From JABDQZ01 sp050049775 (GTDB taxonomy: Bacteria > Pseudomonadota > Gammaproteobacteria > Chromatiales > Chromatiaceae): a stretch of 64,000 bases of DNA. The position numbers were made by a program, and so were the translations under genes. Below the pieces are notes generated by a model, which saw only the letters and a list, made by a program, of their open reading frames with translations, searched no databases and was not told where the DNA came from. The stretch is from NCBI GenBank assembly GCA_050049775.1, contig JASFVP010000005.1, forward strand, positions 1 to 64,000, in the 5' to 3' direction. Every line of letters begins with the position of its first letter. Within the stretch, counting starts at the first letter, position 1. Shown here one piece after another: positions 17,057-24,574 of the stretch.

Positions 17057-19079
17057 GGGATTGCTCCTTGGTTTGTTTGGCGAGAATCAGATTTTCATCG
17101 CAGCGTGGACAGAATTCGTGCTCGCCGGACAGATAGCCGTGTTCCGGGCAGATCGAAAACGTCGGTGTGATGGTGATGTAGGGCAAACGAAAATTTTCCA
17201 GTGAACGCTTGACCAGTTTTTTACAGGCGGTAGCACTGGAGATGCGTTCACCCATGTAAAGATGCAGCACCGTGCCACCGGTGTATTTTGTTTGCAGATC
17301 ATCCTGCAGTTGCAGCACTTCAAACGGGTCGTCGCTGTAACCCACCGGCAGTTGCGAGCTGTTGGTGTAATAGGGTGATTCTGCTGTGCCGGCCTGTAAG
17401 ATATCGGCGTAACGTTTTTTGTCCTCCCGGGCGAAGCGGTAGGTGGTGCCTTCTGCCGGCGTCGCTTCCAGGTTATACATATGGCCGGTTGCTTCCTGGA
17501 ATTCTTTCATACGTTCACGGATATGATCGAGCAGCTCGATGGCGAAGTTGCGCCCCCATCCGGACGTGATGTCGTGTGCATTGTCGGTAAAGTTGCGGAT
17601 CAATTCGTTAATGCCGTTTACGCCGATGGTGGAGAAATGGTTACGCAGTGTGCCGAGGTAGCGTTTGGTATAGGGAAACAGTCCGGCATCCATATGCCGC
17701 TGGATCACCTTACGCTTGATCTCCAGGCTGTTGCGTGCCAGCTCCAGTAAACGATCGATGTTTTGATACAGAGCCTGCCTCTCGCCTTTGTGCAGATAAC
17801 CCAGTCGCGCGCAGTTGAGCGTGACGACACCCAGCGAACCGGTTTGCTCGGCAGAACCGAACAGGCCATTGCCGCGCTTGAGTAGTTCGCGTAAATCCAG
17901 TTGCAGCCGGCAACACATGCTGCGGATCATGTTGGGTTTGAGTTCTGAATTGAGAAAGTTCTGGAAATACGGCAGGCCGTATTTGGCGGTCATGGCGAAC
18001 AGCAGCTCGGCGTTATCGCTGTCCCAGTTGAAGTCCGGCGTGATGTTGTAGGTCGGTATCGGGAAGGTGAATACCCGGCCTTTGGCATCGCCTGCAGTCA
18101 TTACCTCGATATAGGCGCGATTGATCAGGTCCATTTCGTATTGTAGATCGCCATAGGTAAATGACATCTCTTCACCACCGATGACCGGCACCTGTTCACA
18201 CAGGTCTTCGGGGCAGACCCAGTCAAAGGTGAGATTGGTGAACGGTGTTTGCGTACCCCAACGTGACGGTACGTTCAAGTTATAGATCAGTTCCTGGATG
18301 TATTGTTTGACCTGTTGATAGCTGAGGCTGTCCTTGCGCACAAACGGTGCCATGTAAGTATCAAATGAGCTGAAAGCCTGCGCGCCGGCCCATTCGTTTT
18401 GCAGGGTGCCGAGAAAATTGACGATCTGGCCGACGGCGCTGGACATATGTTTTGGTGGGCCGGCTTCCACCTTGCCCGGCACACCATTGAGACCTTCATG
18501 CAGTAATGTTCGTAGCGACCAGCCGGCACAATAGCCGGCCAGCATGTCCAGGTCATGGATATGAATGTCGCCGTCACGATGCGCCTGACCGACTTCGGGC
18601 GGATAAACATGCGACAACCAGTAATTAGCGATCATTTTTCCCGAGGAGTTTAATATCAGTCCGCCCAGCGAATAACCCTGGTTGGCATTGGCGTTGACGC
18701 GCCAGTCGAGTTGTTCGAGGTATTCATTGATGGAGTCGGTGACATCCACCAGGGTTTGTTTATCGCGGCGCAGTTGCTGGTGTTTCTCACGGTAGACAAT
18801 GTAGGCGCGGGCGGTGGCGAAGTGATTGGCGGCGATCAGCGTTTGTTCGACGATATCCTGGATGCGTTCCACTTCCAGGGAATCCTGCGGGAAGTGACCG
18901 TGGGTCAGCACCTTGATGACCTGCGAGGTCAGCAGTTGCACTTCTTCTTCATCAAACTCGGTGGTGGCTTCGCCGGCGCGTTTGATGGCGGAATAAATCC
19001 GCTGGCGATCAAATGCGACCTTGGTGCCATTTCTGCGATGAACCGTGGCGGGTAGTTGCGACAGGGCGTTAACGGGCAT
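17037..19079 (-). CDS. nrdD: NrdD, class III (anaerobic) ribonucleoside-triphosphate reductase, catalytic body without glycyl-radical tail
   Basis: The roughly 680-residue protein reduces ribonucleotides under anaerobic conditions. It has an N-terminal ATP-cone (VHRRNGTKVAFDRQRIYSA, about residues 10-100), the catalytic ten-stranded barrel region (WGTQTPFTNLTFDWVCPE; NMIRSMCCRLQL) and a C-terminal zinc segment (ICPEHGYLSGEHEFCPRC). It then stops, before the expected CEVWTRVMGY glycyl-radical segment. ATG 19079 has GAGG about 9 bases upstream and is preferred to ATG 19094. A NrdR double box and an FNR-like site precede it. Confidence 0.93.
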   Translation of the reverse strand: MPVNALSQLPATVHRRNGTKVAFDRQRIYSAIKRAGEATTEFDEEEVQLLTSQVIKVLTHGHFPQDSLEVERIQDIVEQTLIAANHFATARAYIVYREKHQQLRRDKQTLVDVTDSINEYLEQLDWRVNANANQGYSLGGLILNSSGKMIANYWLSHVYPPEVGQAHRDGDIHIHDLDMLAGYCAGWSLRTLLHEGLNGVPGKVEAGPPKHMSSAVGQIVNFLGTLQNEWAGAQAFSSFDTYMAPFVRKDSLSYQQVKQYIQELIYNLNVPSRWGTQTPFTNLTFDWVCPEDLCEQVPVIGGEEMSFTYGDLQYEMDLINRAYIEVMTAGDAKGRVFTFPIPTYNITPDFNWDSDNAELLFAMTAKYGLPYFQNFLNSELKPNMIRSMCCRLQLDLRELLKRGNGLFGSAEQTGSLGVVTLNCARLGYLHKGERQALYQNIDRLLELARNSLEIKRKVIQRHMDAGLFPYTKRYLGTLRNHFSTIGVNGINELIRNFTDNAHDITSGWGRNFAIELLDHIRERMKEFQEATGHMYNLEATPAEGTTYRFAREDKKRYADILQAGTAESPYYTNSSQLPVGYSDDPFEVLQLQDDLQTKYTGGTVLHLYMGERISSATACKKLVKRSLENFRLPYITITPTFSICPEHGYLSGEHEFCPRCDENLILAKQTKEQSHAQQSH

Positions 19080-19097
19080 TTTGCATATCCTCATCCT

Positions 19098-19134
19098 TTG
19101 TTTTTTATAGTGTGGTGAAAACTATATATAGTGG
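19098..19134 (-). promoter_or_regulatory. NrdR double box upstream of nrdD
   Basis: Two 16-base sites resemble the NrdR consensus ACACTATATATAGTGT. The one at 19119-19134 contains a perfect ACTATATATAGT core; the other at 19098-19113 keeps the right half TATAGTGT. They start 21 bases apart, two helical turns, so they face the same side of DNA. NrdR represses ribonucleotide reductase genes in response to nucleotide levels. The boxes end 19 bases before the nrdD start. Confidence 0.8.
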
Positions 19135-19172
19135 ACAGATGATGAGGCTACATACAATATAATGTGTTTTAT

Positions 19173-19186
19173 TTGATTAAGGTCAA
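19173..19186 (-). promoter_or_regulatory. FNR/Anr-type box upstream of nrdD
   Basis: TTGATTAAGGTCAA matches TTGAT-N4-ATCAA with one mismatch and lies about 95-107 bases before the nrdD ATG, upstream of the NrdR boxes. Together they suggest oxygen-dependent activation combined with nucleotide-dependent repression. Confidence 0.6.
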
Positions 19187-19235
19187 TAAATTGAAATTGT
19201 TTGCTATGTAGTGTTGAGAGTAACAACAGATAGAA

Positions 19236-19862
19236 TCATTCTGATCTTGCTTGTAGCCAAAAACGGTCGAAGAAGGTTCGCATCAGGTCCGAGCGCGTTA
19301 GCACGCCGACCACATTATGTGGCTGGTCGCAGACCAGTAAACGCTTGACCCGGTGCTGTTTCATCAATGCCAACGCGTCATGCATGCAATGGTCAGGAGA
19401 GATACAGATGACGCTCTCTACCATATAGGCAGAGACGGGATCATCCGGGCTTTTTAATTCGGCGTGATGCGCCAGATGACTGAACAGGGATTCCAGCGTC
19501 TGCCAGAGATTGTGTGTTGGCTGGTGAGCCGGCACGCCCAGGGCGCGCAGGAAATCGGCTTCGGTAATGATGCCGACGAGCTGGTCTTTGTCATTAACGA
19601 CGGGCAGGCCACTGATGCGTTCGCTGACCATCAGGTGTGCTGCTTCCGACATGGGCGTTTCCGGATGTACGAACAGCACCGGCTGGCCCATGATGCGTTT
19701 GACGGGCAGGGATTCCGTCTGGCGTTGAGCGGCAAAATGTTCGGCTCTTTCAGCCAGCAGCATCAAATCATTCAGGCCAATGTCCATGTAGCTGCCCATG
19801 CTGCGCATGGCGCGTTCGTAATCCTCGCGGCGTGGCCGAGAGGTTTTGGGTTTATCGTTCAT
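19236..19862 (-). CDS. CBS-domain protein paired with an HPP membrane protein
   Basis: The 208-residue product has a helical N-terminus and two CBS motifs (about residues 55-115, with VVNDKDQLVGIITEADFLRAL, and about 145-205, with LLVCDQPHNVVGVLTRSDLMR). CBS pairs bind adenine nucleotides and often control transporters. ATG 19862 has AGGAG 7 bases upstream; an earlier in-frame ATG is not needed. It overlaps the upstream HPP gene by 11 bases, so the two proteins are made together and the CBS protein probably regulates the membrane partner. Confidence 0.88.
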   Translation of the reverse strand: MNDKPKTSRPRREDYERAMRSMGSYMDIGLNDLMLLAERAEHFAAQRQTESLPVKRIMGQPVLFVHPETPMSEAAHLMVSERISGLPVVNDKDQLVGIITEADFLRALGVPAHQPTHNLWQTLESLFSHLAHHAELKSPDDPVSAYMVESVICISPDHCMHDALALMKQHRVKRLLVCDQPHNVVGVLTRSDLMRTFFDRFWLQARSE

Positions 19863-20493
19863 GAGGTTTCTCCTTTCCTGACTCGCCATGCGCTGTCTTT
19901 ATTGCCATGGCCGCAGCCGGATAACGTCGCCACGGGAACGGGTAATTGAACAGCAGGGCGACCAGCAGGATGATGGTGGTATTCAGCATCACGGGTGTCA
20001 GTACGTAGTGGAACCCCAGTTGATGGACGGCATCACCGCCGACTACGGCATACAATGCCGTCGCTCCGCCAGGCGGGTGAGTGCAGCGCAGGTAATACAT
20101 GCCGGTAATCGCCAGCCCGACAGCCACCGGAGCGGCGTAGAACGGGTCTGCGATGAGTTTGACGGTAGCGACGCCAACGATTGCGGATACCAGGTGACCG
20201 CCAAAGACCGACCAGGGTTGTGACAGCGGGCCGTGCGGAACCGCATACAACAGCACCGCGGAAGCTCCCATGGACGCCACCACGCCGACGCTGCCGGCCG
20301 CCCCCAGTTTCATCTGGCTGATCAGCATGACCCCGGCCAGTCCGGCGAAGCCACCAGCGCCCGATAGCCACTTTTCCAGATGACCGGCGGTGTCGGGACC
20401 AATCCCGGCAAAGCGCTTGAGCAGCGCCAAAATGCCTCGCGCCGCGACGGACATCAGCGGTTCCGGACCAGCATGTTGGCCGTGCGCAGGCAA
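19852..20493 (-). CDS. HPP-family integral membrane protein (possible nitrite transporter)
   Basis: The 213-residue product has four to five membrane helices and the family signature LRCTHPPGGATALYAV containing the His-Pro-Pro motif. HPP proteins of plastids and cyanobacteria have been implicated in nitrite transport. That function is attractive here, next to a nitrite reductase locus, but it is an inference from family knowledge, not shown by this sequence. It is the first gene of a two-gene operon with a CBS protein. A two-part operator-like element lies 141-180 bases upstream. Confidence 0.85.
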   Translation of the reverse strand: MPAHGQHAGPEPLMSVAARGILALLKRFAGIGPDTAGHLEKWLSGAGGFAGLAGVMLISQMKLGAAGSVGVVASMGASAVLLYAVPHGPLSQPWSVFGGHLVSAIVGVATVKLIADPFYAAPVAVGLAITGMYYLRCTHPPGGATALYAVVGGDAVHQLGFHYVLTPVMLNTTIILLVALLFNYPFPWRRYPAAAMAIKTAHGESGKEKPHER

Positions 20494-20633
20494 GCCGGCA
20501 TTCGGATTGCTTTGTCGTGTTGTCCGAATTGCGGAATAACTGTTGCGGTAACTCTGACCACAGCTGTATTACTCATTGCTACTCCCGTAGTTTCAGCGTT
20601 GGAAGAGTATATTTATGCATGTATCCTTTTGAC

Positions 20634-20673
20634 TAACGATATTAAATGCACGATAGTATCGACATTATCGATA
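20634..20673 (-). promoter_or_regulatory. Two-part LysR-type operator, copy 1
   Basis: TAACGATATT (20634-20643), 13 bases, then a perfect inverted repeat TATCGA-N5-TCGATA (20657-20673). The palindrome is 17 bases with the T-N11-A core expected of a LysR-type regulator site. An identical arrangement with the same 13-base gap occurs at 22341-22380. This copy lies between the divergent HPP gene and the lysR gene, so it could serve both. Confidence 0.75.
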
Positions 20674-20694
20674 TAAAAAGAGCATTTCCAGAAA

Positions 20695-21561
20695 ATGGAC
20701 ATCGATCAGGCCCGGACCTTTCTCGCCATCGCCGCCCACGGCAGCTTCCTGGAAGCCGCCAAACGTTTATATGTCACCCAATCGACCGTCAGTGCGCGGA
20801 TCCAGAATCTGGAGTCGGAACTCGGCGTTAAGCTGTTTGTGCGTAATCGTGCCGGGGCCAGCCTGACGCCGGCCGGTCAGCGCTTTTTACAACATGCCAA
20901 AACCCTGGTGCTGACAGTGGAGCAGGCGCGTCATGATGTCGGTCTGCCGAGTCGTTATCGCGCGACGCTCCGGGTCGGCGGACGTATTGCCTTGTGGGAA
21001 GATTTTTTACCGAATTGGGTGGGCTGGATGCGGCAAGCCGCATCGGATGTTTCCATCCGCAGTGAGATCGGCTTTGAGGAAGATCTCATGCGGCGCCTGA
21101 TCGAGGGCACACTGGACATTGGCCTGATGTATACGCCAAGCCATGCGCCAGGCCTGGTGGTGGAACACCTGTTTGATGAAACCCTGGTGATGGTCAGCTC
21201 AAAGCCCGATACGCGCTGGCCGGGCGATGATTACATCTATGTGGAATGGGGGCCGGGTTTTTATGCCAAGCATCGCGAGAACTACCCGGATCTGGAAAGG
21301 CCGGCGCAAGTGGTAAACATCGGCTGGCTTGGCATCCAGCTGATTCTTGCCAATGGCGGTTCCTGTTTCCTGCCGATTCGCATGGCGCGATCATTTATTC
21401 AGGAGGGTCGCCTGTTTCAGGTGGAAGAAGCGCCGGAGTTCAATCACCCGGCCTACATGGTGTTCCCGCGTGAAGCCGACAATGAGGTGCAGCAACTGGC
21501 GCTGCAAGGCTTGCGTGAGCTGGCGCTGGAGGAGCAGGCGAGAGCTGATTCCAGCCGTTAA
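20695..21561 (+). CDS. LysR-type transcriptional regulator
   Basis: The 288-residue product has an N-terminal winged helix (MDIDQARTFLAIAAHGSFLEAAKRLYVTQSTVSARIQNLE) and a C-terminal effector-binding domain of the periplasmic-binding fold. The ligand is unknown. It is transcribed divergently from the HPP-CBS operon. The two-part palindromic element at 20634-20673 ends 22 bases before its ATG and recurs upstream of the DsrC-like gene, making this protein the best candidate to bind both. Confidence 0.93.
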   Translation: MDIDQARTFLAIAAHGSFLEAAKRLYVTQSTVSARIQNLESELGVKLFVRNRAGASLTPAGQRFLQHAKTLVLTVEQARHDVGLPSRYRATLRVGGRIALWEDFLPNWVGWMRQAASDVSIRSEIGFEEDLMRRLIEGTLDIGLMYTPSHAPGLVVEHLFDETLVMVSSKPDTRWPGDDYIYVEWGPGFYAKHRENYPDLERPAQVVNIGWLGIQLILANGGSCFLPIRMARSFIQEGRLFQVEEAPEFNHPAYMVFPREADNEVQQLALQGLRELALEEQARADSSR

Positions 21562-21586
21562 AGGACAACTGGCCGGCTGGCCAGTT

Positions 21587-22228
21587 TCAGTGTTCGCCCT
21601 TGGTGCGCAGCAGCCCGGCCAAACGATTGCCCTGTTTTTGCGGACCGCCATGTGGAAACAGCTTGTGCAGGTAGCGGTTGGACGAGCGTTCCTGGCCCCA
21701 GACCTTGCGGAAGTGGCGCATCATGTCACGCACACTGGCCTGATGGCCACGGCCGGCATAATGCTCACGCAGATATCGGATCAGCTCCCAATGTTCCGCA
21801 TTGAGTTGCAGCCCCTCGAACGCCGCGCGAGCCTTGACGAAGTCTTCCGACCAGTCGGCCGGGTCGACCAGGTAGCCTTCACTGTCGGTCAGAATGCTCT
21901 TGCCATTCACGTCAATTGCCCGGGTGATCATGTTGGGATAGGCATTGCTACCGGACGGGAAATTACCCTGCCTGCCGGTGGAGGCATTCTCCGACTGGGT
22001 GATGGACCACAACTCGATGACAATCTCGCCGTCCAGTCGGCCATGGTAACGTTCGACTCCGGATACCAGCACCTTGCCGCTGCCCGCCGGCAAGTCGAAA
22101 TACGCGATACCGGTACGGTCTGTTGCAACCGGATCTGTCCTGATGCCATCGGCATCCATTTGCAGTTCAACCGGTGTGCGTTTCAGCGGTTCATTGGAAA
22201 ATTTCATAACGACTCGTACTGCAATCAT
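21587..22228 (-). CDS. Cysteine-free DsrC/TusE-like domain fused to an N-terminal beta domain
   Basis: Residues about 105-213 align in character with DsrC/TusE sulfur-relay proteins: DSEGYLVDPADWSEDFVKA, LNAEHWELIRYLREHY and the end LFPHGGPQKQGNRLAGL. Both redox cysteines of true DsrC are missing (the KQAC position reads KQGN, and the C-terminal tail lacks Cys); the whole protein has no cysteine. That points to a regulatory homologue of the RspA type rather than a sulfur carrier. The N-terminal 75 residues form a transthyretin-like beta pattern. ATG 22228 is chosen because it completes the first strand. A LysR-type operator lies 113-152 bases upstream. Confidence 0.75.
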   Translation of the reverse strand: MIAVRVVMKFSNEPLKRTPVELQMDADGIRTDPVATDRTGIAYFDLPAGSGKVLVSGVERYHGRLDGEIVIELWSITQSENASTGRQGNFPSGSNAYPNMITRAIDVNGKSILTDSEGYLVDPADWSEDFVKARAAFEGLQLNAEHWELIRYLREHYAGRGHQASVRDMMRHFRKVWGQERSSNRYLHKLFPHGGPQKQGNRLAGLLRTKGEH

Positions 22229-22340
22229 CCGGGCTTACCTCGGTTGTTGGATGAATTTCGACTGTTTTGTCTCTTGCCGCAGGCCGGCAACGGACACCCG
22301 GGGAGACGATAAAAAAATACGTCAACAGCTTGATTCTGTA

Positions 22341-22380
22341 TAACGATATTTATCAAACGCAATTATCGATAATTTCGATA
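22341..22380 (-). promoter_or_regulatory. Two-part LysR-type operator, copy 2
   Basis: TAACGATATT (22341-22350), a 13-base gap, then the perfect inverted repeat TATCGA-N5-TCGATA (22364-22380). This equals copy 1 at 20634-20673 in both parts and in spacing. It lies upstream of the leftward DsrC-like gene and behind the end of the polytopic membrane gene, so the DsrC-like gene is the only obvious target. Confidence 0.75.
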
Positions 22381-22432
22381 TTAAATCGCACAATTGCCCA
22401 CTGTAAGGCTGATTGCATGCAAATCGCATGAA

Positions 22433-23701
22433 TTACATCTTGCTGTTGATTGCGCGAAACAAGCGATAAGCCTTCAGCAGGTTGAGCAATAACAGTAATG
22501 CGGATACAACCAGCATGACGCCGCCTGCCCGAGCGGTTGATATACCAGGCCAGGCGGTCAGGGCAAGCAAGATCAGTGCAGCTACGAGTGTCGCCAGTTG
22601 CCAGCGTGCTGCGGTCTCACCGATGAATTGTTGCATGGTAGGTAATTTCACGTCTGTGCGGCGCAACATCACCTTGCGGCTTTGCAAGTGATACCAGCTG
22701 AGAAAGGGGACAATCTTGTACAGCGTGCCATTGGTGAAAGCCATGCCGCTGCCGATGGCGAGGATACCCAAAAGGCTGGCCGGCATGTCGGTCAGCCAGG
22801 CGATAACGGTCAGTACAATTCCGGTTTGGCCGAGCCACCAGAAGCCCAGTGTTGCGTCCCAACGCGGTCGGCGGCGTCGATATTGCAGCACAAAACTGGC
22901 GATGGCGAAGGAGCTGAAAGCGATCAGCAGGCCGGTCTGGACAGTACGCAATACCGCAGGCTGTTCGTGTTGCCACAGCGGCCAGAACAGCAAGGCCAAC
23001 AGGAACAACAGGATTGCTGGTAAGTGTTGCTTCAGCCAGCCTGGATACGCGGGACTCAGGTAAAACATCGGCATCAGTTCACTGGCTATACCGATCAGCA
23101 ACAGCCCCATCCAGCCAATCAGCCCCCAGCTGAGGTGGATGTCCACCCACGTCTGGTGTGCCGGCAGGGTCAGCCAGCCAGCCCGGCTACCGCCAAGCAC
23201 CAAACCCAGCACCACAGCAACCGTCAGTGCAAGAATACTCATGCCGACAGTGACACGAGCACGACCGGGACCGCCGGCGCTGAGCAAGGCACGACCTGCC
23301 AGTACCATGAATAACATCAGCGTGATGGCTGCCAGCAATGCACCCATGAACAATATGCTGTGTTCGGTAAAGTGGAAACCGCTTGCCAACAACATGGTGC
23401 CAAGCGTCAGTCCAACAACCATCAGAGTACCTTGTCTCGTGGATGCAGAACCGGTAGCACCTAGCAGCACCGGCAGTATCTGTAGCAGTGCACCCATCAT
23501 GATCATGCTGATGAAACCCAGCACCAGCAGGTGCACCAGGGCCAGGGTGCCAGGCATCCAGCGGGACAGTATCAGCGACTCACCTTCGAAGACAATCATC
23601 AGGCCTGCAACAATGGCGAACCAGGGTGCGCTCAGAAAGAAATGCAAGGGCAAGACAATGGGTGGTGAATTCGCCAGCGACAGGCCTTTGGTATTCAACA
23701 C
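22433..23701 (-). CDS. Polytopic membrane protein, NnrS/heme-copper-oxidase-like, of unknown function
   Basis: The 422-residue product has about 12 membrane helices. The stretch LVHLLVLGFISMIMMGALLQILPVLLG, the HFTEH motif and WVDIHLSWGLIGWMG place histidines in helices, as in NnrS and subunit-I-like proteins found near denitrification genes. Function is not established; a role in NO or heme handling fits the context. It ends an operon with hemerythrin and DUF2249 genes, with overlaps of 4 and 7 bases, divergent from nirI. Confidence 0.75.
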   Translation of the reverse strand: MLNTKGLSLANSPPIVLPLHFFLSAPWFAIVAGLMIVFEGESLILSRWMPGTLALVHLLVLGFISMIMMGALLQILPVLLGATGSASTRQGTLMVVGLTLGTMLLASGFHFTEHSILFMGALLAAITLMLFMVLAGRALLSAGGPGRARVTVGMSILALTVAVVLGLVLGGSRAGWLTLPAHQTWVDIHLSWGLIGWMGLLLIGIASELMPMFYLSPAYPGWLKQHLPAILLFLLALLFWPLWQHEQPAVLRTVQTGLLIAFSSFAIASFVLQYRRRRPRWDATLGFWWLGQTGIVLTVIAWLTDMPASLLGILAIGSGMAFTNGTLYKIVPFLSWYHLQSRKVMLRRTDVKLPTMQQFIGETAARWQLATLVAALILLALTAWPGISTARAGGVMLVVSALLLLLNLLKAYRLFRAINSKM

Positions 23702-23934
23702 GGTGGCGACTTTCCCTGGCTTGTCGGCCAGATCAGGATTTCAAATCGTCCCGGCCCGGTCCGGTGTGTCTGCCAACGGTATCCCATGCTTTCCAGCATG
23801 CCGTACAGCGGCTGTGGCTCACGTCGATGCAGCACCAGCAGGCAGTCGGTTTTGGGTAGATCAGCCAGTGCGTCGAGAATGCGTTCCAGTGGTTCAGGCG
23901 GGTAAAGTTCGCTGACGTCCAGTGTTGTTTTCAT
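23695..23934 (-). CDS. DUF2249-domain small protein
   Basis: The 79-residue protein is a single DUF2249 domain (LDVSELYPPEPLERILDALADL, then LLVLHRREPQPLYGML and RFEILIWP). Such proteins are of the TusA-like/ferredoxin-like fold and are commonly encoded beside hemerythrin and NO-related genes; their role is unknown. It overlaps the hemerythrin gene (4 bases) and the membrane gene (7 bases), so the three products are made together. Confidence 0.88.
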   Translation of the reverse strand: MKTTLDVSELYPPEPLERILDALADLPKTDCLLVLHRREPQPLYGMLESMGYRWQTHRTGPGRFEILIWPTSQGKSPPC

Positions 23935-24386
23935 TCAGCCATGGCCTGCATCTTTTCAAGTATTTCAGTTTTAATCTCGTCCGGCAGACGTTCCGCTATC
24001 GGATAAAGTATCTGTTCTTCCTTGGCATTGTGCTGTTGTAACAGAATGACCAGCGTATCGCCGAGCGCGTAGAGGGTTTCGCCATCCCGGCGGTTGATCG
24101 CTAGCGACAGTTCATCGAGCAATAGCCGTATCTCGACATGCTCGAGACGCATCACCTCGGTCGGCCCGTTACACTGGCCCAGCATGTCCTCCAGCGCCGG
24201 GAATAACAGTGCTTCTTCCAACTGGAAGTGTTCAAGTGTGGCCTGCTGGAATTCCGTCATCGCTTGTCTGGCGAGCAGCCAATCGTGTTCATGTGCAGCG
24301 CGTTCAAGTTTCGCAAAGTGGTCATCACAGCTGCGGTGGTCCTGGGTAAGAAATTCATAAATACGCATGATGAAGCTGTTTTCCAT
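23931..24386 (-). CDS. Hemerythrin HHE-domain protein
   Basis: The 151-residue product is a four-helix HHE domain. Candidate iron ligands are visible in LTQDHRSCDDHF, TLEHFQLEEALLFPAL, RLEHVEIR and LQQHNAKEEQILYPI. Related proteins bind a diiron centre and take part in O2 or NO sensing, or in repair of Fe-S clusters after nitrosative stress (YtfE-like). ATG 24386 or ATG 24368 could be the start; neither has a strong ribosome-binding site. First gene of a three-gene operon divergent from nirI. Confidence 0.88.
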   Translation of the reverse strand: MENSFIMRIYEFLTQDHRSCDDHFAKLERAAHEHDWLLARQAMTEFQQATLEHFQLEEALLFPALEDMLGQCNGPTEVMRLEHVEIRLLLDELSLAINRRDGETLYALGDTLVILLQQHNAKEEQILYPIAERLPDEIKTEILEKMQAMAE

Positions 24387-24436
24387 TACTCAATTTGACG
24401 CTGGTCAGGAGACTAAACACATATGACATCCGTTCC

Positions 24437-24450
24437 TTGACGTAAGTCAG
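24437..24450 (-). promoter_or_regulatory. Weak FNR/Dnr-like site for the hemerythrin operon
   Basis: TTGACGTAAGTCAG keeps the dyad TTGAC-N4-GTCAG, with three departures from TTGAT-N4-ATCAA. Its centre at 24443.5 would set a class II start point near 24402, just before the hemerythrin ATGs. The position is better than the match. Confidence 0.4.
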
Positions 24451-24524
24451 CTGGTGAAATGACGTTGTCAGGCTCATTGCATGTGATGTTGCCGAATTTC
24501 ACTTTTAGAGTGATTCCACTTATC

Positions 24525-24538
24525 TTGATATTGATCAA
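24525..24538 (+). promoter_or_regulatory. Perfect FNR/Anr/Dnr box between hemerythrin operon and nirI
   Basis: TTGATATTGATCAA is an exact TTGAT-N4-ATCAA match. It lies in the divergent region between the hemerythrin operon and nirI. If it works as a class II site toward nirI, transcription would start near 24573, only two bases before ATG 24575, giving an almost leaderless message; it might instead, or also, act on the divergent operon. Confidence 0.8.
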
Positions 24539-24574
24539 GGCGGTGTTGCAGTGTATGGCGCAGCGTTGCATGCC

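Noticed and set aside
21347..22312. Long plus-strand open frame (about 320 codons) over the lysR end and DsrC-like gene
   Set aside because: It is antisense to a gene with recognisable DsrC features and overlaps lysR; it arises from GC-rich codon bias.
23139..23915. Plus-strand open frame of about 258 codons opposite the polytopic membrane gene
   Set aside because: Antisense to a gene with clear membrane helices and operon overlaps; no ribosome-binding site or family.
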